Below, piece after piece: positions 60,156 to 64,000 of a stretch of 64,000 nucleotides of DNA. The translations under genes and the position numbers were made by a program. Source of the DNA: Chloroflexota bacterium (lineage in GTDB: Bacteria; Chloroflexota; Anaerolineae; Aggregatilineales; J027). Each line of letters begins with the position of its first letter. Position 1 is the stretch's first letter. The DNA lies in assembly GCA_013112715.1 (NCBI GenBank), contig JABFGB010000011.1, positions 107,137-171,136 of the forward strand. The letters run 5' to 3'. Under the pieces are notes generated by a model. The model ran no database searches. It had not been told where the DNA came from and worked only from the letters and a program-made list of their open reading frames with translations.

Positions 60156-61178
60156 ATGTCATACGATGTCGCTAACGTAAATCCCGCGAACCCTCAATCT
60201 ACATCCGAAGTTCCTCTGTCTACTCAGCAGCCCTATCCACTGCCCATAGCCGAATTCTGGTATCGAATTGCTGCTGACGTGATTGATCTGATATGCCTTG
60301 CGGTTATCTTTTTCTTCTTATCCCTGTTCTTCCGTTCTTTTCTATTTAGCATCGGGCCGAGTGGTCGTGTTTTTAGCTTTCTCATCGCAGTGGGTTATTT
60401 TACAATTCCCACTCACTATAACAATGGACAGACCGTAGGCAAAGGCTTTTTGAAGCTAACTGTAACTGATGCACACGGGAAAACCCTTACCTTCAAAAAA
60501 TCTCTACTGCGCTCGGTGATTCTGTGCTTAATTCTGGCCCTCAATGGTTGGAATTTGAGTGTATTTTTTACATCGGGACTAGGGACGATTTTGGTTGGAT
60601 GGATTTTTATCGGAGGTACATTAGCGCTCCTCTATGGTTATCTTTTTAATCGAGTGACGCGACAAGGGCCTCACGATCTCATTGCTGGCTCATATGTGAT
60701 CCATGAAATCTATATGCCAGATGCCTATTCTCAGTACCGCGCTCCGCAGCGCTTCAAATCAAATAAAGTAATTCCGGTATGCCTTGCTATTTTTGGTGCG
60801 CTGGTGGCTCTCTTTGGCAACTCCCTGAATCCGTTGTCAGATTTATATGGAACTCTCAACAAAGACTTGCCTGAGGATGTTTTTCGGGTTGAAGTCACTC
60901 GTACTAACGATACACTCACCATATTGGTATGGACGAAAGATAAATGTGAATCTGAAAGATGCAATGAAATCCTCAGCCCTATTTTGTGGAATACGCTGCA
61001 AACCTATGAGGATATAGACGAGCTTGAAATGATTGAAATTGCCATTATCAACCGAATAGATTTCGGATTTGGCTTGACGGTAGACATTCAACCCTTATTC
61101 TACAAAGAGGTACGGGGAGGTAGCGCCTCGCCGGAAGAATGGTTAGGTTCCTTCCGCGTCAATGTCAACCCACAGTGA
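60156..61178 (+). CDS. RDD-family membrane protein with extra C-terminal domain
   Basis: 340 residues. RDD domain at about residues 28-190: PIAEFWYRIAADVIDLICLA (the Arg and Asp that name the family), then GQTVGKGFLKLTVTDAHGKT and RQGPHDLIAGSYVIHE. A fourth helix (IPVCLAIFGALVALFGNSLN) leads to a soluble C-terminal domain of about 110 residues (VFRVEVTRTNDTLTILVWTK) with two close Cys (KCESERCNE). RDD proteins have been linked to ion transport or membrane maintenance; the extra domain is unfamiliar. Confidence 0.82.
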   Translation: MSYDVANVNPANPQSTSEVPLSTQQPYPLPIAEFWYRIAADVIDLICLAVIFFFLSLFFRSFLFSIGPSGRVFSFLIAVGYFTIPTHYNNGQTVGKGFLKLTVTDAHGKTLTFKKSLLRSVILCLILALNGWNLSVFFTSGLGTILVGWIFIGGTLALLYGYLFNRVTRQGPHDLIAGSYVIHEIYMPDAYSQYRAPQRFKSNKVIPVCLAIFGALVALFGNSLNPLSDLYGTLNKDLPEDVFRVEVTRTNDTLTILVWTKDKCESERCNEILSPILWNTLQTYEDIDELEMIEIAIINRIDFGFGLTVDIQPLFYKEVRGGSASPEEWLGSFRVNVNPQ

Positions 61179-61279
61179 GGGCGTCAGGCAAACAGCGGCA
61201 ACACGTCTATTCAAGTCCCATAGGCGGATATATAATCGGGCCGCCTTGCACATGATGAGATGACTTGGAGCGAATTTTG

Positions 61280-62479
61280 ATGCGTATACCACTATGGGTA
61301 ATTATGGGGTGGGTGATTGTGGCGATGGTCGGCACAGTCGCGGCTGGCATAGTTACCTATTCACAGGCCCGTACCCGAACGGAAGAACTCAACGAAATCG
61401 CGCCATTGGAAGAGGGTGTAGATGTCGTCCGCGTGGCTGAGTTGTTGTTGGGAATAAAAGAACCCGAAGCCCCCGGTACCAATACGGATGTGACCCCGCC
61501 TCCCACCATCATTCAGCCTACCATGCAAGCTACACTTGATACAACCACTCCTGTCGTAGATGGTACGCCCATACCCACTGATACCCCCGACCCGGTGAGT
61601 ACGGAAGTTGCAACGACAGAGGCTGGTCTCAATCCCATTGATTATCAATTAACAGACCCGCGCCGTGTCAATATTTTGCTGCTCGGCATTGACCAGCGGC
61701 AGGGCGAAACTGGCCCATTTCCGACGGACACCATTATGCTGTTGAGCCTGAATCCACTTGCCAAGACTGGGGCGATTTTGTCCATCCCACGCGATATTTA
61801 TCTGACATTTCCGAGTGGTGTGGGGCAGGGCAAAATTAACACTGCCAATATTATGGGTGAGAACATCCAATTTCCCGGCGGCGGCCCAGAATTTGCCAAG
61901 CGAACGGTGGAGGGGTTAATCGGCATCAACATTGATTACTATATTATGATTAACTTTGATGCCTTTATCACCTTTGTCAACGCGATTGGGGAGGTGGAAG
62001 TCTGCCCACCCGCGCCGATTGATGATCCCAAATATCCTGATGGGAGCTATGGTATTCGTCCAGTGCATTTCGATGCGGGGTGTCAAAATCTCCCTGCCGA
62101 ACGGTTGTTGGAATATGCGCGTACCCGTGCCACGCAAAATGGTGATATTGATCGGGCGGCCCGTCAGCAAGAAGTGATTTTTGCGGTGCGTGAGAAGCTA
62201 ATGTCGTTGGGTGGAGCGACAGGATTATTTTCTAAGGCCCAAGAAATTTGGGAATCGGTCAGTGCTAATGTCCAGACCGATATGACGTTCCAAGAGCTAT
62301 TGGAATTAGCGTTGGTAGCCGAACAAATCCCGCGTGAGAATATCAAAAATGGCTCAATCACCTATGGTGAAGCGATTCCACAGGTTGGGCCAAAAGGTGA
62401 AGATATTCTTGTACCCATCGTGAGTGATATTCTGGCGTTGGTGGCAGAATTGTTCGCACCCCCAACACCAGCCCAATAG
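61280..62479 (+). CDS. LytR-CpsA-Psr (LCP) family cell-envelope glycopolymer transferase
   Basis: 399 residues from ATG 61280, with GGAG 9 bases upstream. One N-terminal helix (LWVIMGWVIVAMVGTVAAGI), then a Thr/Pro linker and the LCP domain: RRVNILLLGIDQRQGETGPF, PTDTIMLLSLNP, AILSIPRDIYLTFP, KINTANIMGE and the Arg pair in LLEYARTRATQNGDIDRAAR, QQEVIF. LCP enzymes attach lipid-linked glycopolymers to peptidoglycan or other surface acceptors, outside the membrane. A TATAAT box lies at 61231-61236. The 3' end overlaps the convergent hydrolase frame by 118 bases. Confidence 0.92.
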   Translation: MRIPLWVIMGWVIVAMVGTVAAGIVTYSQARTRTEELNEIAPLEEGVDVVRVAELLLGIKEPEAPGTNTDVTPPPTIIQPTMQATLDTTTPVVDGTPIPTDTPDPVSTEVATTEAGLNPIDYQLTDPRRVNILLLGIDQRQGETGPFPTDTIMLLSLNPLAKTGAILSIPRDIYLTFPSGVGQGKINTANIMGENIQFPGGGPEFAKRTVEGLIGINIDYYIMINFDAFITFVNAIGEVEVCPPAPIDDPKYPDGSYGIRPVHFDAGCQNLPAERLLEYARTRATQNGDIDRAARQQEVIFAVREKLMSLGGATGLFSKAQEIWESVSANVQTDMTFQELLELALVAEQIPRENIKNGSITYGEAIPQVGPKGEDILVPIVSDILALVAELFAPPTPAQ

Positions 62480-63588
62480 TCTAAATAGTTGGCCTGTGGT
62501 GGGCTAAACAGGGTGAGTTCAATTTGAATTGAGGCGTATTCAGCGGGAAATTCCCATCCATCGGAAAAAGCTCGGTTGGAAAGCACAATGATGACTGTGC
62601 CTTCGTCGGGAAACCATTTGAAGTCGGCGTTAAAAATTCCGTCTCCGCCATTATGCCATACAACCTTTGGGCCGAGCGGACTGTTCCCAATTGACCAACC
62701 ATAAGCATAGAAAAAGTCCCCTTCATTTTCGGCGACGTGCGGGCCGAGGAATTTTTCTTTGGCCGACGTGGAAAGAACCAATTCGCCTTGTAAAGCCTGA
62801 TACCACTTGTAGAGGTCATTGACGGTGGAATAAATACCGCCCGCTCCTAGTAAACCCCATCCATGAAAATCTCGCGTAACAGCGGCGTCATCTACATACC
62901 CCTGTGCGACGGTTGTATCTCCCCAAGCCTCATCCTTAAATCCGCTGTTGGTCATTTCAGCGGGTTGGAATAGCTTGTTTTCGAGATATTGCTGGTACGT
63001 TTGGCCTGATGCGATTTCAATGATGGCAGCCAACAGCGTGTAACCTCCGTTGGAATAGAGCATTCTGTCTCCGGGTGGTGATACTAATTTGCTTGCTAAG
63101 ACAGCCTTCACCACCTCATCCCGTGACAATTGACCGAAATTTCCGATCATTCCAAAACCCTTCAAACCCGACGTATGGGTCAGGAGTTGATGGATCGTAA
63201 TGGCGGCCTTATCAGTGGGTACATTTTCAAAGTATTGGTCAATCGAATCCTCGGTGGATAGCAAGCCATCCATTTCGAGCCGGACAATAGCTGCTCCGGT
63301 AAACTGCTTGGAAACCGACCCGATATGGAAAACGGTGTCCGGCGTATTGGGGATTTCATCCTCGCGGTTGGCAAAGCCATAGCCCTGACTCAACAGGATG
63401 TTGCCATCATCTGCAACCAAGACCGCCCCCGAAAATCCTTCTTCGGTAAGTTCAGCCATCAAGTCATTGATTTTTTCTGCTGTGGTTTCATGGCCTTGTT
63501 GGGCATTGGCAATATTGGAGACTGAAACAGGGAGAAGAAGTACAAAGCCTATTGTGAGTAGGTATGAGATTTTTTGAAAAGGCAGCAT
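62362..63588 (-). CDS. Secreted serine hydrolase (class C beta-lactamase / D-Ala-D-Ala peptidase family)
   Basis: 408 residues. Signal peptide YLLTIGFVLLLPVSVSNIAN. SxxK active site in VFHIGSVSKQFTGAAIVRLE, YxN in RMLYSNGGYTLLAAIIEIAS, and KVVWHNGGDGIFNADFKWFP as the third motif (His-x-Gly type). Class C-like esterases, DD-peptidases and beta-lactamases share this fold; resistance activity is not implied. The last 40 residues are encoded antisense to the LCP gene. A stop in the next frame at 62481-62483 suggests the normal end may lie there and that a small indel extended this frame. Confidence 0.85.
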   Translation of the reverse strand: MLPFQKISYLLTIGFVLLLPVSVSNIANAQQGHETTAEKINDLMAELTEEGFSGAVLVADDGNILLSQGYGFANREDEIPNTPDTVFHIGSVSKQFTGAAIVRLEMDGLLSTEDSIDQYFENVPTDKAAITIHQLLTHTSGLKGFGMIGNFGQLSRDEVVKAVLASKLVSPPGDRMLYSNGGYTLLAAIIEIASGQTYQQYLENKLFQPAEMTNSGFKDEAWGDTTVAQGYVDDAAVTRDFHGWGLLGAGGIYSTVNDLYKWYQALQGELVLSTSAKEKFLGPHVAENEGDFFYAYGWSIGNSPLGPKVVWHNGGDGIFNADFKWFPDEGTVIIVLSNRAFSDGWEFPAEYASIQIELTLFSPPQANYLDYWAGVGGANNSATNARISLTMGTRISSPFGPTCGIASP

Positions 63589-63672
63589 AAATTTTTCTGA
63601 TCTATCCCCCGAAAAACTAAGCCAAGCGGAGTGAGACTATCAGACATACAATAAGGACAGGAGGATAGTTTC

Positions 63673-63945
63673 ATGGCAAGCAAAGGGACACGCTACAGGG
63701 AAGAACAGATTATTCGGATACTAAAAGAGGTGGAAAGCGGGACGAGCGTTGCCGAGGTGTGCCGGAAATACGGGGTATCGGAGCAAACGGTGTATCGGTG
63801 GCGCACCAAGTATGGTGGGCTAGAAGCGAGCGAATTACAACGGTTGCGGGAGTTAGAGGCGGAGAATGCACGCCTGAAGAAAATCGTGGCCCAGCAAGCC
63901 TTAGACATCGATGTACTCAAAGAGGTCGTGTCAAAAAAATGGTAA
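63673..63945 (+). CDS. IS3-family transposase OrfA
   Basis: 90 residues. DNA-binding helix-turn-helix of the transposase_8/IS3 type (REEQIIRILKEVESGTSVAE, VCRKYGVSEQTVYRWRTKYG) followed by a leucine-zipper-like segment (LQRLRELEAENARLKKIVAQ, QALDIDVLKEVV). AGGAGGA lies 7 bases before the ATG. It ends in an A7 run (63933-63939), where ribosomes are expected to slip -1 to make the OrfAB transposase. Confidence 0.93.
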   Translation: MASKGTRYREEQIIRILKEVESGTSVAEVCRKYGVSEQTVYRWRTKYGGLEASELQRLRELEAENARLKKIVAQQALDIDVLKEVVSKKW

Positions 63946-64000
63946 GCCCTCGCCACAAACGACAAGCAGTCCAACAAGTGGTGGCAGAACGAGGGCTGTC
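63939..64000 (+). CDS. IS3-family transposase OrfB, N-terminal fragment (truncated by window)
   Basis: The frame begins at ATG 63939, overlapping the end of OrfA in the -1 frame, with protein MVSPRHKRQAVQQVVAERGL. This is the usual N-terminus of IS3 OrfB, ahead of the DDE integrase core that lies beyond the window. Only 20 residues can be seen, so the call depends on OrfA. Confidence 0.75.
   Translation, partial: MVSPRHKRQAVQQVVAERGL

Larger units (their letters stand above)
63632..64000 (+). mobile_element. IS3-family insertion sequence, left part, cut by window edge
   Basis: Contains orfA and the start of orfB, joined by an A7 slippery run as in IS3 elements. The true left end is not proven: TGAGACTATC at 63632 starts with TG, as IS3 terminal repeats do, and the element lies in the gap after the hydrolase gene. 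The right end and target duplication are outside the window. Confidence 0.6.

Noticed and set aside
1..64000. CRISPR array, rRNA operon or prophage
   Set aside because: No regularly spaced repeats, no rRNA-like sequence and no phage structural genes were seen in reading through the window.

Overview
The window reads as bacterial chromosome of moderate GC content. It is most likely from the phylum Chloroflexota (Anaerolineae-like). The inference rests on style, not on a marker: many secreted proteins with Thr/Pro-rich linkers, LCP and RDD membrane proteins, two tandem four-domain S1 proteins, a citramalate-type isoleucine route, and frequent Shine-Dalgarno-led GTG/TTG starts. No rRNA, CRISPR array or prophage was seen. 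One tRNA (Gln, UUG) is present. The right edge cuts into an IS3-family element.

Layout. 1-6 kb (minus strand): the 3'-truncated biotin carboxylase gene accC, then translation genes infA, rpsU and two paralogous S1-domain genes, several separated by their own terminators. 6-14 kb: a secreted CAP-domain protein, a D-2-hydroxyacid dehydrogenase, a large substrate-binding protein with SH3 and CARDB-like domains, and two secreted proteins sharing a repeated domain, one fused to a DsbA-like thioredoxin. 14.1-28 kb: a long branched-chain amino acid cluster, ilvE-ilvB-ilvN-ilvC-leuA-leuC-(histidine phosphatase)-leuD-(YwqG-like)-cimA-(HIT)-leuB. LeuA feeds leucine synthesis; CimA feeds 2-oxobutyrate for isoleucine through the shared LeuCD/LeuB; IlvBN, IlvC and IlvE complete Val/Ile/Leu. 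ilvD is not in the window. 28-46 kb: two secreted metalloproteases, P5C dehydrogenase, a phosphoribosyltransferase, lipoproteins, NUDIX, LysM and CYTH proteins, a methyltransferase, the three-repeat secreted protein and tRNA-Gln. 46-57 kb: a DagK-like kinase, four paralogous GT-C type membrane glycosyltransferases interleaved with a DarG-like macrodomain protein and a GNAT acetyltransferase, then a secreted glycosidase-like protein. 57-64 kb: small unknowns, an M24 peptidase, RDD and LCP proteins, a serine beta-lactamase-like hydrolase and the IS3 element.

The most interesting signal lies just ahead of ilvE. A sigma70-like promoter is followed by an unlisted 46-codon reading frame whose residues 3-23 are two-thirds Leu/Ile/Val. 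Its codons 17-27 coincide with a strong hairpin, and a 13-bp stem plus U-tract terminator follows. This has the layout of a ribosome-mediated attenuator controlling the ilv/leu cluster. A second item is an orphan DarG-type macrodomain with an unfamiliar C-terminal domain, embedded between glycosyltransferases with no DarT partner nearby.

Limits: all calls come from reading the sequence and from memory of families. No search, folding or alignment was run. Start sites moved from the longest frame are justified in the individual entries.
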